Assembly: GCF_034424525.1 (NCBI RefSeq)
Contig: NZ_CP139979.1
Location: forward strand, 5,091,849-5,155,848
Direction: 5' to 3'
DNA length: 64,000 nt
DNA from: Sphingobium yanoikuyae
Lineage (GTDB): Bacteria; Pseudomonadota; Alphaproteobacteria; Sphingomonadales; Sphingomonadaceae
Position 1 is the first letter of the stretch; the number at the start of each line of letters is the position of its first letter. Below are positions 54,579-63,569 of this stretch, piece after piece. The notes below the pieces were generated by a model. That model did not search any database. It saw nothing but the letters and a program-made list of their open reading frames with translations, and was not told where the DNA came from. Position numbers and translations under genes: made by a program.

Positions 54579-55697
54579 ATGTCCGACATCACCGGCCTGC
54601 ACCTTCTCTCGACCCTCGCGCCCGATGGCCGCCTGACCGTATCGCTGGCAGAACAGACCCTGCCAGCGCCGACCGGATCTCAGGTCGTGTTGCGGGTCGA
54701 GGCGGCACCGATCAATCCATCCGATCTCGGGTTGCTGTTGGGGTCGGCCGATGTCGACCATGCCGAATATGGCGATGGCTATCTGGTGGCGCAGATGCCC
54801 GAGGCGTCGATGCGCGCCATGGCCTCGCGCCTGGGAGACGCGATGCCGGTCGGCAACGAAGGGGCTGGCACGGTGATCGCAGCGGGCGAAGCTGCGGAAG
54901 CGCAGGCGCTGCTCGGCAAGCGCGTTACCTGTGTGCCGGGCGGCATGTACGCCCAATATCGGCTGGTCGATGCGCGTGCCTGCATGGTCTTGCCGGATGG
55001 CGCCACGGCGGAGCAGGGGGCATCGGCCTTCGTCAATCCGATGACTGCGCTTGGCTTCGTCGAAACCATGCGGGCAGAGGGGCACAAGGCGCTGGTCCAT
55101 ACCGCGGCCGCCTCCAACCTTGGCCAGATGCTCGTCAAGATCTGCCAGGCGGACGACATCCCGCTGGTCAATATCGTCCGCAGCCCGGCGCAGGTCGCGC
55201 TGCTGCGCGATCTGGGGGCGCGCCATGTGCTCGACAGCACGGCGGATGATTTTGCCGAACTGCTGGTCGCCGCGCTGACCGAAACGGGGGCGACCATCGC
55301 CTTCGATGCGATCGGCGGCGGATCGCTGGTCAGCCGGATCTTGGGCGCGATGGAGCAGGTGGCGAGTGCGGGCGCCATCTATAGCCGCTATGGCTCCGCC
55401 ACCATGAAGCAGGCCTATATCTACGGCGCGCTCGACCTGTCGCCGACCCTGCTCACGCGCAGCTTCGGCTTCAGCTGGCGGGTCGGCGGCTGGCTGCTGA
55501 CGCCCTTCCTGGCGCAGGCGGGGGCGGAGACGGTGGAGCGGATGCGCGCCCGCGTGCGTGACAATCTCACCGGCCTCTTCGCCAGCCACTACAAGGCGCG
55601 CCTGTCGCTCAGGGATGCGCTGACGCGCGACGCGGTGCTGGCCTATAATGCCCGCCGCACCGGCGAGAAATATCTGATCGTACCGAACGCCGCCTGA
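54579..55697 (+). CDS. MDR-superfamily NAD(P)H-dependent oxidoreductase
   Basis: A 372-residue medium-chain dehydrogenase/reductase without structural-zinc cysteines. The N-terminal GroES-like domain contains VLRVEAAPINPSDLGLLLG. The Rossmann domain starts at ALVHTAAASNLGQMLVKICQ. It resembles quinone oxidoreductase/zinc-binding dehydrogenase-like proteins. AAGGGAG precedes the ATG. Substrate unknown. It is followed 36 bp later by the acetyltransferase gene. Confidence 0.85.
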   Translation: MSDITGLHLLSTLAPDGRLTVSLAEQTLPAPTGSQVVLRVEAAPINPSDLGLLLGSADVDHAEYGDGYLVAQMPEASMRAMASRLGDAMPVGNEGAGTVIAAGEAAEAQALLGKRVTCVPGGMYAQYRLVDARACMVLPDGATAEQGASAFVNPMTALGFVETMRAEGHKALVHTAAASNLGQMLVKICQADDIPLVNIVRSPAQVALLRDLGARHVLDSTADDFAELLVAALTETGATIAFDAIGGGSLVSRILGAMEQVASAGAIYSRYGSATMKQAYIYGALDLSPTLLTRSFGFSWRVGGWLLTPFLAQAGAETVERMRARVRDNLTGLFASHYKARLSLRDALTRDAVLAYNARRTGEKYLIVPNAA

Positions 55698-55733
55698 ACC
55701 CTGACATGCACCCATCAAGGAGTGACCTGCGCA

Positions 55734-56261
55734 ATGACCATTCGGGATGCCGGCCCGGCCGATGTGTCGGCCATCGCGGCCATCTATAATGACGCGGTCG
55801 TCAACACGACGGCGATCTGGAACGAGCATCAGGTGGATGCCGCCAATCGCCGCGCCTGGCTGGCGGAGCGGCAGGGGCGGGGCTATCCGGTGCTGGTGGC
55901 GGTCGATGCGCTGGGCGACGTTGTCGGCTATGCCTCCTTTGGCGACTGGCGCGCCTGGGATGGCTATCGCAACACGGTCGAACATTCGGTCTATGTCCGC
56001 GCCGACCAGCGCGGGGCGGGAATCGGCAAGGCGCTGATGCTCGCCCTGATCGATCGCGCCCGCACGATCGGCAAACATGTCATGATTGCCGGCATCGAGG
56101 CCGGAAATATCGGATCGATCCGGTTGCACGAACGGCTGGGCTTCGCCCAGGTCGGCCTGCTGCCGCAGGTCGGCATGAAATTCGGCCAATGGCTCGATCT
56201 GGCCTTCCTGCAACTGACGCTGGATACACGCGCCACGCCCGACACGCGCCTGGCCGACTAG
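55734..56261 (+). CDS. GNAT N-acetyltransferase (phosphinothricin acetyltransferase-like)
   Basis: A 175-residue acetyl-CoA-dependent acetyltransferase. IRDAGPADVSAIAAIYNDAVVNTTAIWNE matches the phosphinothricin N-acetyltransferase-like branch. The acetyl-CoA loop is RADQRGAGIGKALM, and the C-terminal part is HERLGFAQVGLLPQVGMKFGQWLDLAFLQ. AAGGAG is 11 bp before the ATG at 55734. The real substrate is uncertain; related enzymes act on methionine sulfoximine or other amino acid analogues. Confidence 0.88.
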   Translation: MTIRDAGPADVSAIAAIYNDAVVNTTAIWNEHQVDAANRRAWLAERQGRGYPVLVAVDALGDVVGYASFGDWRAWDGYRNTVEHSVYVRADQRGAGIGKALMLALIDRARTIGKHVMIAGIEAGNIGSIRLHERLGFAQVGLLPQVGMKFGQWLDLAFLQLTLDTRATPDTRLAD

Positions 56262-56663
56262 GACGGCTGGACAGCTCGGACGGTCCGCAGGCGCCCGGTT
56301 GCGGACATGTTGCCCCTCCCACAAGCGGTAGGGGCAACAGAAAGCAGGCCGTCCGCTTCCCACCCATCCCGGTCGCTTTCGCGATGAGAGCCCTGTCCTA
56401 CAGCGGCGTGTCCGGTGTAAAGTTCCGGCCGGCTCTTTTGATCGTCAACCCACTCAATTGTCGTCGATTTTTCGCGGGCCGCGAAAATCTTCCATGGCGC
56501 ATACGCGCAAACTTTCGACCGTTTCCAGCTAAGGCACTGAAAAGCCTGACGCCACCCTGCGCGACTCGCCGTCTAACAAGTGCTCAAGTCGGGGGAAGTC
56601 GTTAATTTAGGGCGTCAAACGACCCAGGTCGGCCATTTCTGCCGCGAAGGTATCCATTGCGGG
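56262..56663. other. Gene-free region with two inverted repeats
   Basis: 402 bp between the convergent acetyltransferase and DsrE genes, without a supportable gene. It contains TGTTGCCCCT/AGGGGCAACA (56308-56339), related to the repeats near 36.8 kb and possibly the acetyltransferase terminator. It also contains TTTTCGCGG/CCGCGAAAA (56469-56487), which could terminate in either direction. Confidence 0.6.
56308..56339. repeat. Inverted repeat related to CCCCTCCCGC family
   Basis: Perfect 10-bp outer arms TGTTGCCCCT and AGGGGCAACA around CCCACAAGCGGT. The inner CCCCTCCC-CAAG-CGG pattern is like the hairpin at 36807-36830. Confidence 0.6.
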
Positions 56664-57029
56664 TCAGGCGATCAGCAGCCGGGCAGCGTCGTCGGTCTGT
56701 TGCAGGAAGGAAAGCGGGCCGCCAATCTCGACCCCGGCGGGCAGGGCGTCGGCGGACAGGCCCGACAGGGCAAGGCCGCTCTGGCAGGCGATCAGGGCTA
56801 CCCCCATGTCCAGCGCCTCGGCCAGCAGTTCGGCGAGCGTCGGCAGGCCCGCCGCCTGATGCGCCGCATCTTCCGGCGCGGCCAGCGGCGACGCCAGCAG
56901 CGCCACCGCATCCAGTTGCAGGAACAGGCTGGCCTCGCCGCCCAATGCTGCCTGCGCCGTGGCCATCACCAATGCGCCGCGCAGCCGTTCCGCATCGGCC
57001 GTCATGACGACGATCCTCAGGGCGCGCAC
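56664..57029 (-). CDS. DsrE-like small protein
   Basis: A protein of about 121 residues beginning LRIVVMTADAERLRGALVMATAQAALGG, a Rossmann-like DsrE/F fold, with a single conserved-looking Cys in ALIACQSGLALSG. DsrE-type proteins carry sulfur or act in persulfide relay. GTG 57029 is preferred over ATG 57005 because it keeps the first beta strand. Its start overlaps the end of the MoeB/ThiF gene by 13 bp. Being coupled to a sulfur-transfer E1-like enzyme fits a sulfur-relay role, but this is inference. Confidence 0.7.
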   Translation of the reverse strand: MRALRIVVMTADAERLRGALVMATAQAALGGEASLFLQLDAVALLASPLAAPEDAAHQAAGLPTLAELLAEALDMGVALIACQSGLALSGLSADALPAGVEIGGPLSFLQQTDDAARLLIA

Positions 57030-57784
57030 AGTTCCGCCGCGCAGCCCGGACAGGCCGGATCCTTGGGCACGCCCAGCGTGCGGAACCGCATGGCCAGCAG
57101 GTCCGCGATCAGCAACTGCCCCGCCATGTCGGTGCCGAAGGGCACCAGCGCGCGGATCACCTCCAGCGCCGCCAGGCTGCCCATCACCCCGGTCAGCGCA
57201 CCGATCACCCCGGTTTCCGAACAATTGCGCTCGGGCGCATCGACCGGGCTGCCGACCAGGCAGCGATAACAGGGCTTGTCCGTCTCCCAGCCGCGATAGG
57301 TGGCGAGCTGCCCCTCGAACGGGCCGACCGCCGCCGATACCAGCGGCATGCGCAGCGCCTGCGCGGCGTCGGCCACCACCAGCCGGGTCGCGAAGCTGTC
57401 GCACCCGTCCAGCACGACATCGGCCTCGCGCAGCAGCATGGCGGCATTGTCCGCATCGATCCGTGCGTTGATCGGGACCAGCTTGATGTCGGGATTGATC
57501 CGGGCGACCGCCGTCATCGCCGCTTCCGCCTTGGGCGTGCCGATCTCGGCGGTGCCGAACAATATCTGCCGTTGCAGATTGGACAGGGCGACGGCGTCAT
57601 CGTCGATCACCCGGATCGTGCCGACGCCGGCGGCCGCCAGATAGAGGATCGCCGGGCTGCCGATGCCGCCCGCGCCGATTACCGCGACATCGGCCGACAG
57701 CAGCCGGGCCTGGCCGGCGCCGCCAATTTCCTTCAGCACGATATGCCGGGCATAGCGCTCCAGTTGATCGTCGGTCAGCGTCAC
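57017..57784 (-). CDS. moeB: MoeB/ThiF-family adenylyltransferase (HesA-like)
   Basis: A 255-residue E1-like adenylyltransferase. The nucleotide-binding motif is GAGGIGSPAILYLAAAGVG. The RQILFGTAEIG segment, DGCDSFATR, and the zinc CxxC pairs (CYRC and CPGC) follow, with NCSETGVIGALTGVMGSLAALEVIR. It would adenylate the C-terminal Gly-Gly of a MoaD- or ThiS-like sulfur carrier. The start GTG 57784 overlaps the preceding stop (GTGA). Which carrier it serves is unknown; none is encoded here. Confidence 0.88.
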   Translation of the reverse strand: MTLTDDQLERYARHIVLKEIGGAGQARLLSADVAVIGAGGIGSPAILYLAAAGVGTIRVIDDDAVALSNLQRQILFGTAEIGTPKAEAAMTAVARINPDIKLVPINARIDADNAAMLLREADVVLDGCDSFATRLVVADAAQALRMPLVSAAVGPFEGQLATYRGWETDKPCYRCLVGSPVDAPERNCSETGVIGALTGVMGSLAALEVIRALVPFGTDMAGQLLIADLLAMRFRTLGVPKDPACPGCAAELCAP

Positions 57785-58194
57785 GGCGCATCCGACCAGA
57801 GGAACCGCACCTGCGAGCGCATCCATACCGGTTCGGCCGAGCCGGTCTTGGGGAAGCTGCGGCCGAGCGAACTCAGAATGCGGTTGCTGACGAATTTTTC
57901 CACGCCCGGGCAACTGGCATTGACCGGGGCGATCTTCATCAGCTTGCCGTCCCCGCTCAGCAGGAACAGCATGTCCATTTCCAGATATTGCGATCCCTGG
58001 CGATTGACCGCACCGCTGCACGCGCCACGCCGATAGAGCTTGGCGACATCTTCCGACCATTGCGGCGAATTCTTGCGTCCCAGCCAGTCGGGAATCTCCG
58101 GTACTTCACTCAGATCCTGCGGCATGGGCTGCGCAGCCTGCGGCGTGGCAGCGGCAAGCATCAGCGAAAGCACCGGCGTCATCATGATGGTCAC
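57781..58194 (-). CDS. Exported hypothetical protein
   Basis: A protein of about 137 residues with a signal peptide ([20 protein letters not shown]). The mature sequence contains [65 protein letters not shown], with two Cys that could pair. The GTG start overlaps the dut stop (GTGA), and its own stop overlaps the MoeB start. Conserved position in the operon suggests a real gene; function unknown. Confidence 0.75.
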   Translation of the reverse strand: MTIMMTPVLSLMLAAATPQAAQPMPQDLSEVPEIPDWLGRKNSPQWSEDVAKLYRRGACSGAVNRQGSQYLEMDMLFLLSGDGKLMKIAPVNASCPGVEKFVSNRILSSLGRSFPKTGSAEPVWMRSQVRFLWSDAP

Positions 58195-58646
58195 ACTCCC
58201 GTAGAACCGAAGCCGCCCTGTCCCCGGACGGTATCGTCGAGCATATCGACCTCGACGAAGCTCGCAAGCTGAACCGGCGCGACCACCAGTTGCGCGATGC
58301 GATCACCCCGCTTGATCGGGAAGGGATCGGCGCCATGGTTGATCAGCAGCACCTTGAGTTCGCCGCGATAGTCGGCGTCGATCGTGCCGGGGGCGTTGGG
58401 CAGGGTGATGCCATGCTTGAGCGCCAGGCCGGAACGAGGCCGGACCTGAATCTCATAGCCTTCGGGGATCGCCAGCGCAAAACCGGTCGCGACCGGATGG
58501 CGATCGCCGGGGTTGAGAATGATCTCCTCGGCCGACACCACATCCATGCCGGCGGCATGCGCGGTGGCATAGGCGGGGACGGGGAGCCCTTCGCCATTGG
58601 GCAGGCGCATAAGCTGGATATCAATCGGCGGCAGGGGAGAGGGCAT
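58191..58646 (-). CDS. dut: Deoxyuridine 5'-triphosphate nucleotidohydrolase (dUTPase)
   Basis: A 151-residue trimeric dUTPase. The family motifs are visible: [32 protein letters not shown] (catalytic Asp), [13 protein letters not shown] and the C-terminal [10 protein letters not shown]. It hydrolyses dUTP to dUMP and pyrophosphate, keeping uracil out of DNA. ATG 58646 overlaps the end of coaBC by 26 bp. Confidence 0.96.
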   Translation of the reverse strand: MPSPLPPIDIQLMRLPNGEGLPVPAYATAHAAGMDVVSAEEIILNPGDRHPVATGFALAIPEGYEIQVRPRSGLALKHGITLPNAPGTIDADYRGELKVLLINHGADPFPIKRGDRIAQLVVAPVQLASFVEVDMLDDTVRGQGGFGSTGV

Positions 58647-59865
58647 TGGCAACCTTTTCGATGAGTTTGGTGGCGACATCGCTCTTGGCCATGGCGGCCC
58701 AGCTTTCGATGCCGGCGGATGTGACGATCTGGACGCTGTTGCTGTCACCGCCCATGACGTCGCCGGACACATCATTGGCGACGATCCAGTCGGCGCCCTT
58801 GCGGGCCAGCTTGGCCTGCGCATGTTCGGCGATCTTCTGCGTCTCGGCGGCAAAGCCGATCAGCAGGCGGGGGCGGCGGGCATGATGGCCCAGCGTCGCC
58901 AATATGTCAGGATTTTCGACCAGAGCGAGCGGCGCGGGCTGGCCGGAGCCATCCTTCTTCAGCTTCTGTTCGGCGGCGTCGGCGGTGCGCCAGTCGGCGA
59001 CGGCCGCGACCATGATCGCTGCGTCGGCGGGCAGGGCGTCCTCGACCGCCGCCAGCATCTCGCGCGCGGTCTCGACATCGATGCGGTCGACCCCTGCGGG
59101 CGTCGGCAGATGCACGGGGCCCGCCACTAAAGTCACCTTCGCCCCGGCACGCGCAGCGGCGGCGGCGATGGCAAAGCCCTGCTTGCCCGAAGAGCGATTG
59201 GCGATGTAGCGCACCGGATCGATAGGCTCATGCGTCGGCCCGGCCGTCACCAATATATGCCGTCCGGTCAGCGGTTCATCCGCGCCGGCGAAATCCGGCT
59301 GACCCGCCAGCGGATCGGGCAAAGTCGGAGCGGCCAGCAAGCGCCCAATCTCCGCCGCAATCGCTTCCGGCTCGGGCAGGCGCCCCTTGCCATATTCGCC
59401 GCAGGCCATCTCGCCATCGTCGGGCGTCATGATGTGGAGGCCATCGGCATGGAGCTGCGCCAGGTTCCGCTGCGTCGCCTTGTGGTGCCACATGCGCACA
59501 TTCATCGCCGGTACGGCCAGCACCGGCTTGTCGGTGGCGAGCAATATGGTGGTGGCCAGGTCATCGGCAATGCCCGCCGCCATCTTCGCCAGGATGTTGG
59601 CGGTCGCCGGCGCGACGACGATCAGGTCCGCCTGGCGTGACAGCTGGATATGGCCGATCTCGCGCTCTTCCTTGAGATCGAACATGTCACCATAGACATG
59701 ATCCTCGGTCAGCACGCCCAGGCTCAGCGGCGTGACGAACTGCTGCGCGCTTTCGGTCAGCACCGCGCGCACGGCGATGCCGCGCTTGCGCAACTGGCGC
59801 ACCAGTTCCAGCGACTTATAGGCCGCAATGCCGCCGGAGACGATGAGAAGGACACGCTGGGTCAT
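58621..59865 (-). CDS. coaBC: Bifunctional phosphopantothenoylcysteine decarboxylase/phosphopantothenate-cysteine ligase
   Basis: A 414-residue coenzyme A biosynthesis enzyme. The N-terminal CoaC flavodoxin-like part has [41 protein letters not shown] and the active-site Cys in [13 protein letters not shown]. The CoaB half has [25 protein letters not shown] and [11 protein letters not shown] 59865 (MTQRVLL) is used; an in-frame ATG at 59874 is an equally possible start. Confidence 0.95.
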   Translation of the reverse strand: MTQRVLLIVSGGIAAYKSLELVRQLRKRGIAVRAVLTESAQQFVTPLSLGVLTEDHVYGDMFDLKEEREIGHIQLSRQADLIVVAPATANILAKMAAGIADDLATTILLATDKPVLAVPAMNVRMWHHKATQRNLAQLHADGLHIMTPDDGEMACGEYGKGRLPEPEAIAAEIGRLLAAPTLPDPLAGQPDFAGADEPLTGRHILVTAGPTHEPIDPVRYIANRSSGKQGFAIAAAAARAGAKVTLVAGPVHLPTPAGVDRIDVETAREMLAAVEDALPADAAIMVAAVADWRTADAAEQKLKKDGSGQPAPLALVENPDILATLGHHARRPRLLIGFAAETQKIAEHAQAKLARKGADWIVANDVSGDVMGGDSNSVQIVTSAGIESWAAMAKSDVATKLIEKVANALSPAAD

Positions 59866-59914
59866 GGCCAACATTTGGTCGTGCGACCGGGACTTGTCCA
59901 GCCCGGTCGCCGAC

Positions 59915-61456
59915 TTAGAAGAAGGTCGTGGCGGCGGCCATCGCCCCGGCGCCGATCGCCGCCGCCAGCAGCGCAACCAGCCCATAGCGCCAGCCGCCGC
60001 CCACCTGGATCAGCTTCACGTCGCCCAGCGGCAGCGGCGGCGGGGCACCGCCCTTTTCGGGGAAGGCGTCTTCGATGCGGCGGACCAGCGCCGGCAGCCG
60101 CTGAATCAGGCGCCAATTCTCGATCAGCGCATCAGCGGCCTTGGCTTCCGGCCCCAATTCGGTGCGCAGCCATTCCTTCACATAGGGGCCGCTCGTCTCC
60201 CACATGTTGATTTCGGGATCGAGCTGATGGGCGACGCCCTCGACCATCACCATCGTCTTCTGCAGCAGCAGCAGATGCGGCTGGGTCTGCATGTCGAAAT
60301 CGCGGGTGATGGCGAACAGTCCGTCCAGCATGCCGCCGACCGACAACTCGCTGGCCGGCTTGCCGCGCATCGGCTCGCCCACGGCGCGCAGCGCGGTGGC
60401 GAACTCGTCGACATTGTGATGGCCGGGCACATATTGCGCCTCGAAATGGATTTCGGCGACGCGCTTGTAGTTGCCGGTGATCAGGCCATAGAGAATCTCG
60501 GCCAACCACATGCGCGCGCGCCGATCGATCCGGCCCATGATGCCGAAATCGATCGCGACAATGTCGCCATTGCCCTTCACGAACAAATTGCCCTGATGCA
60601 TGTCCGCGTGGAAGAAGCCCTCGGCGATCGCCTGGCGCAGGAAGGCGTTGACCAGCCGCGCGGCGATGTCCTTGAGGTCATGGCCGGCGGCGATCAGCGC
60701 ATCGCGATCGGAGATCTTGATGCCGTCGATCCATTCCATCGTCATGACCTTGCCGGTCGTGCGATCCCAGTCGATCGCGGGAATGCGATAGCCCGGCATC
60801 GCCTCCATCGCCTCGGCCAGTTCCGATGCCGATGCCGCCTCGCGCCGCAGGTCCAATTCGCGGGCCGTCCAGCGCTTCATATTGGCGATCACCAGACGCG
60901 GGCGCAGGCGGGCGACTTCGCCGCCCAGCATCTCGACATGGGCGGCAGCCCATTCATAGGTCTGGATGTCGCGGTTGAACTGGTCGATCACGCCAGGGCG
61001 GATCACCTTCACCGCGACCTCGCGGCCGTCGCTGGTGACGGCGCGATGGACCTGCGCGATCGACGCGGCGCCCACGGGCAGTTCGTCGAAGCGGGTATAG
61101 ACCTGCTCCAGCGGCCGGCCGAAGCTCTGCTCGATCTGGGCGCGGATCGTCTCGAACGGGACCGGGGGCAGGGCGTCCTGCAGCCGCAGCAGGTCGTTCG
61201 CGGCTTCCTCGCCGACCAGATCGGGGCGGGTCGCCAGCGTCTGGCCCAGCTTGATCGCGGCCGGGCCGATCGACTGGAACGCATCGGCATAGCGTGGCTG
61301 CTTGGGCACGCGCGCGCCGAAGCGGGCCAGACGCACCAGCCGGCGCACGGGTGTGGGCGTCAGCGGATCGCGTTCTATGCCAGTGAGGGCGCCATGGCGT
61401 GCGAGTGTTCGGCCCCATTTCAGGAGCCGCCAGATATGAGTCGCGTGGGTGGTCAT
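59915..61456 (-). CDS. ubiB: Ubiquinone biosynthesis ABC1/UbiB kinase-like protein
   Basis: A 513-residue atypical kinase. The KxGQ motif is IKLGQTLATRPDL, the Ala-rich loop is GAASIAQVHRA, and the catalytic/metal residues are HADMHQGNLFV and DFGIMGRID. One transmembrane segment is predicted at the very C-terminus (YGLVALLAAAIGAGAMAAATTFF). It supports ubiquinone synthesis, probably by ATP-dependent handling of lipid intermediates. It begins 7 bp after the ubiE stop. Confidence 0.94.
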   Translation of the reverse strand: MTTHATHIWRLLKWGRTLARHGALTGIERDPLTPTPVRRLVRLARFGARVPKQPRYADAFQSIGPAAIKLGQTLATRPDLVGEEAANDLLRLQDALPPVPFETIRAQIEQSFGRPLEQVYTRFDELPVGAASIAQVHRAVTSDGREVAVKVIRPGVIDQFNRDIQTYEWAAAHVEMLGGEVARLRPRLVIANMKRWTARELDLRREAASASELAEAMEAMPGYRIPAIDWDRTTGKVMTMEWIDGIKISDRDALIAAGHDLKDIAARLVNAFLRQAIAEGFFHADMHQGNLFVKGNGDIVAIDFGIMGRIDRRARMWLAEILYGLITGNYKRVAEIHFEAQYVPGHHNVDEFATALRAVGEPMRGKPASELSVGGMLDGLFAITRDFDMQTQPHLLLLQKTMVMVEGVAHQLDPEINMWETSGPYVKEWLRTELGPEAKAADALIENWRLIQRLPALVRRIEDAFPEKGGAPPPLPLGDVKLIQVGGGWRYGLVALLAAAIGAGAMAAATTFF

Positions 61457-61463
61457 GCGGGCG

Positions 61464-62195
61464 TCAGATCTTCCAGCCCGAATGGATCGCCACCAACCCA
61501 CCCAGGATCGGCTCGACCTTGGTGTTCACGAAGCCGGCATCGCGGATCATGCCCTCGAACTTGGGCATGGGCGGGAAGCGGCGGATCGATTCGATCAGAT
61601 AGCGATAGCTGTCGGCATCATTGGCGAACAGCTTGCCCAGTTGCGGCACCAGCTTGTGCGAATAGCTGTCATAGACGTCGGAAAAGCCCGGCCAGGTGGT
61701 GGTCGAAAATTCCAGGCAGAAGAAACGCCCGCCGAACTTCAGCACGCGGTGCGCCTCGCGCAGCGCCTTGTCGATATGGGTGACGTTGCGGATGCCGAAG
61801 GCGATCGTATAGGCGTCGAACTCCCGGTCGCCAAAGGTCAGCGTCTCGGCATTCTGTTCCGACCAGATGAGGCCCTCATAGCCCTTCTTCTGCGCCCGCT
61901 CGACGCCCACGGCCAGCATCTCGGGATTGATGTCGGACACGGTGATCTGCGCGCCCAGCTTGTGCATGCGAAAAGCGATGTCGCCGGTGCCGCCGGCCAT
62001 GTCCAATATCTGCTCGCCCGGCTGCGGCTTCACCCGCTTGACGAACTGATCCTTCCACAATCGATGGGCGCCGCCAGACATGGCGTCGTTCATCAGGTCA
62101 TATTTGGCGGCGACATTGGAGAATACGGCGCGGACCATGCCGGCCTTCTCGGCGGCATCGACGTCGCGATAGCCGAAGGATGCTGTTTCGCTCAT
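61464..62195 (-). CDS. ubiE: Ubiquinone/menaquinone C-methyltransferase
   Basis: A 243-residue class I SAM methyltransferase. Motifs are FSNVAAKYDLMNDAMSGG at the N-terminus, LDMAGGTGDIAFR (SAM loop), FDAYTIAFGIRNVTHIDKAL, and the C-terminal GMIRDAGFVNTKVEPILGGLVAIHSG. It methylates the quinone ring in ubiquinone synthesis. It heads the minus-strand operon and is divergent from mutM. Confidence 0.95.
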   Translation of the reverse strand: MSETASFGYRDVDAAEKAGMVRAVFSNVAAKYDLMNDAMSGGAHRLWKDQFVKRVKPQPGEQILDMAGGTGDIAFRMHKLGAQITVSDINPEMLAVGVERAQKKGYEGLIWSEQNAETLTFGDREFDAYTIAFGIRNVTHIDKALREAHRVLKFGGRFFCLEFSTTTWPGFSDVYDSYSHKLVPQLGKLFANDADSYRYLIESIRRFPPMPKFEGMIRDAGFVNTKVEPILGGLVAIHSGWKI

Positions 62196-62204
62196 GCGGT
62201 TCGC

Positions 62205-62271
62205 TCTAGAGCCTGATCGTGCCAGATGGAAGCGCTATGCGCGCTCACGCGATGCGGCGAATCCCGCTCTT
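62205..62271 (+). repeat. Dispersed intergenic repeat, copy B
   Basis: Begins TCTAGAGCCTGATCGT, then ATGGAAGCGCT...GCGC, CACGCGATG and GAATC. It aligns along its whole length with copy A at 42842-42907 on the opposite strand. Copy B lies in the ubiE-mutM divergent gap, and its 3' inverted-repeat arm is degraded. Confidence 0.7.
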
Positions 62272-62375
62272 GTGCGATTGCGCAGTTTCAGCGTCAGTCC
62301 GGCGCGAAGGCATGGGTTGGGAGCTGGGGGTAAACGCCCCTGTCGTTCCGCTCTCCGGCATCCTACATAGGGGCC

Positions 62376-63188
62376 ATGCCAGAGCTTCCCGAAGTCGAAA
62401 CCACCGTTTCCGGCCTGCGATCCGTCTTGCAGGGCGCGACTCTCACACGGGTCGAGCCGCGCCGCGCCGATCTGCGCTTCCCGATTCCGGTGGACCTGCG
62501 TCAGCGTATGACCGGCGCCACCGTCACGGGCCTGTCGCGTCGCGCCAAATATGGCCTCATCGAAACCGATCGCGGCGACATGATGATCTTCCATCTCGGC
62601 ATGTCGGGGCGTTGGCGAATCGATCCGGCGGAAATCGGGGCGCATGACCATCTGTTGCTGGAGACGGGCAGCGGCCATCTCCTCTCGCTCAACGACCCGC
62701 GCCGCTTCGGTTCGCTGGATCTGGTGCGCAGTGACGCCTGGCAGGGCTATGCCCCCTTCACCCGCATGGGGCCGGAACCATTGGGGCCGGATTTCGACGC
62801 TGCCTATCTGGCGAAGGTGCTGGACGGCAAGGCAACATCGATCAAGGCGGCGCTGCTCGACCAGCGCATCGTCGCGGGTCTGGGCAATATCTATGTATGC
62901 GAAGCGCTGAACATGGCGGGCATCGCCCCGACTCGAGCGGCGGGCCGCATATCGAAGCCCCGGCTTGGCTTGCTGGTGGAGGCGATTCGCACGGTTCTGT
63001 CCGCCGCCATCGTCGCTGGCGGGTCCACCCTGCGCGATTATGCGCGGCCGGATGGCGAATTGGGCTATTTCTCCAACCAATGGCGAGTCTATGGGCGCGA
63101 AGGACAGATTTGTCCCTGTGGCGGCACCGTGCAACGCCGAGTCGATGGGGGGCGATCGACCTTCCATTGCCCCAAATGCCAGAAATAG
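62376..63188 (+). CDS. mutM: Formamidopyrimidine-DNA glycosylase
   Basis: A 270-residue Fpg/MutM repair enzyme that removes 8-oxoguanine. The N-terminal catalytic Pro and Glu are in MPELPEVETTV. The lysine region GPEPLGPDF and the helix-two-turn-helix (LLDQRIVAGLGNIYVCEAL) follow. The C-terminal zinc finger is C-P-C-GGTVQRR...FHCPKCQ. Length is normal. It is upstream of rpsT and divergent from ubiE. Confidence 0.96.
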   Translation: MPELPEVETTVSGLRSVLQGATLTRVEPRRADLRFPIPVDLRQRMTGATVTGLSRRAKYGLIETDRGDMMIFHLGMSGRWRIDPAEIGAHDHLLLETGSGHLLSLNDPRRFGSLDLVRSDAWQGYAPFTRMGPEPLGPDFDAAYLAKVLDGKATSIKAALLDQRIVAGLGNIYVCEALNMAGIAPTRAAGRISKPRLGLLVEAIRTVLSAAIVAGGSTLRDYARPDGELGYFSNQWRVYGREGQICPCGGTVQRRVDGGRSTFHCPKCQK

Positions 63189-63305
63189 CGGGGGGCTCGC
63201 TGGTTGACGACACCCCGGAACAGCTGTAAGGGGCGCACCTTCACGAGGCTGGTTGGCGAATCCGACGGGCCTCTTCCCGAGATTTGATGAGAACCGAGGA
63301 ATAGA

Positions 63306-63569
63306 ATGGCCAATACGCCGCAAGCCAAGAAGCGCATCCGTCGCAATGAGCGTCGCGCCGCGATCAATGGCGCCCGCATCAGCCGGATCCGCACCCTGGT
63401 GAAGAAGGTGGAAGCCGCCATCGTCGCCGGTGACAAGGATGCTGCTGCGACCGCGCTTCAGACTGTCCAGCCCGAACTGGCCCGCGGCGTTGCCCGTGGC
63501 GTTCTGCACAAGAACACGGCCGCTCGTAAGTTCGGCCGCCTGACCAAGGCCGTCGGCGCGATCGCCTAA
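63306..63569 (+). CDS. rpsT: 30S ribosomal protein S20
   Basis: An 87-residue basic protein: [39 protein letters not shown] then the helical tail. Typical of S20, which binds 16S rRNA. It is followed by an intrinsic terminator. In several alphaproteobacteria it is next to dnaA. Confidence 0.97.
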   Translation: MANTPQAKKRIRRNERRAAINGARISRIRTLVKKVEAAIVAGDKDAAATALQTVQPELARGVARGVLHKNTAARKFGRLTKAVGAIA

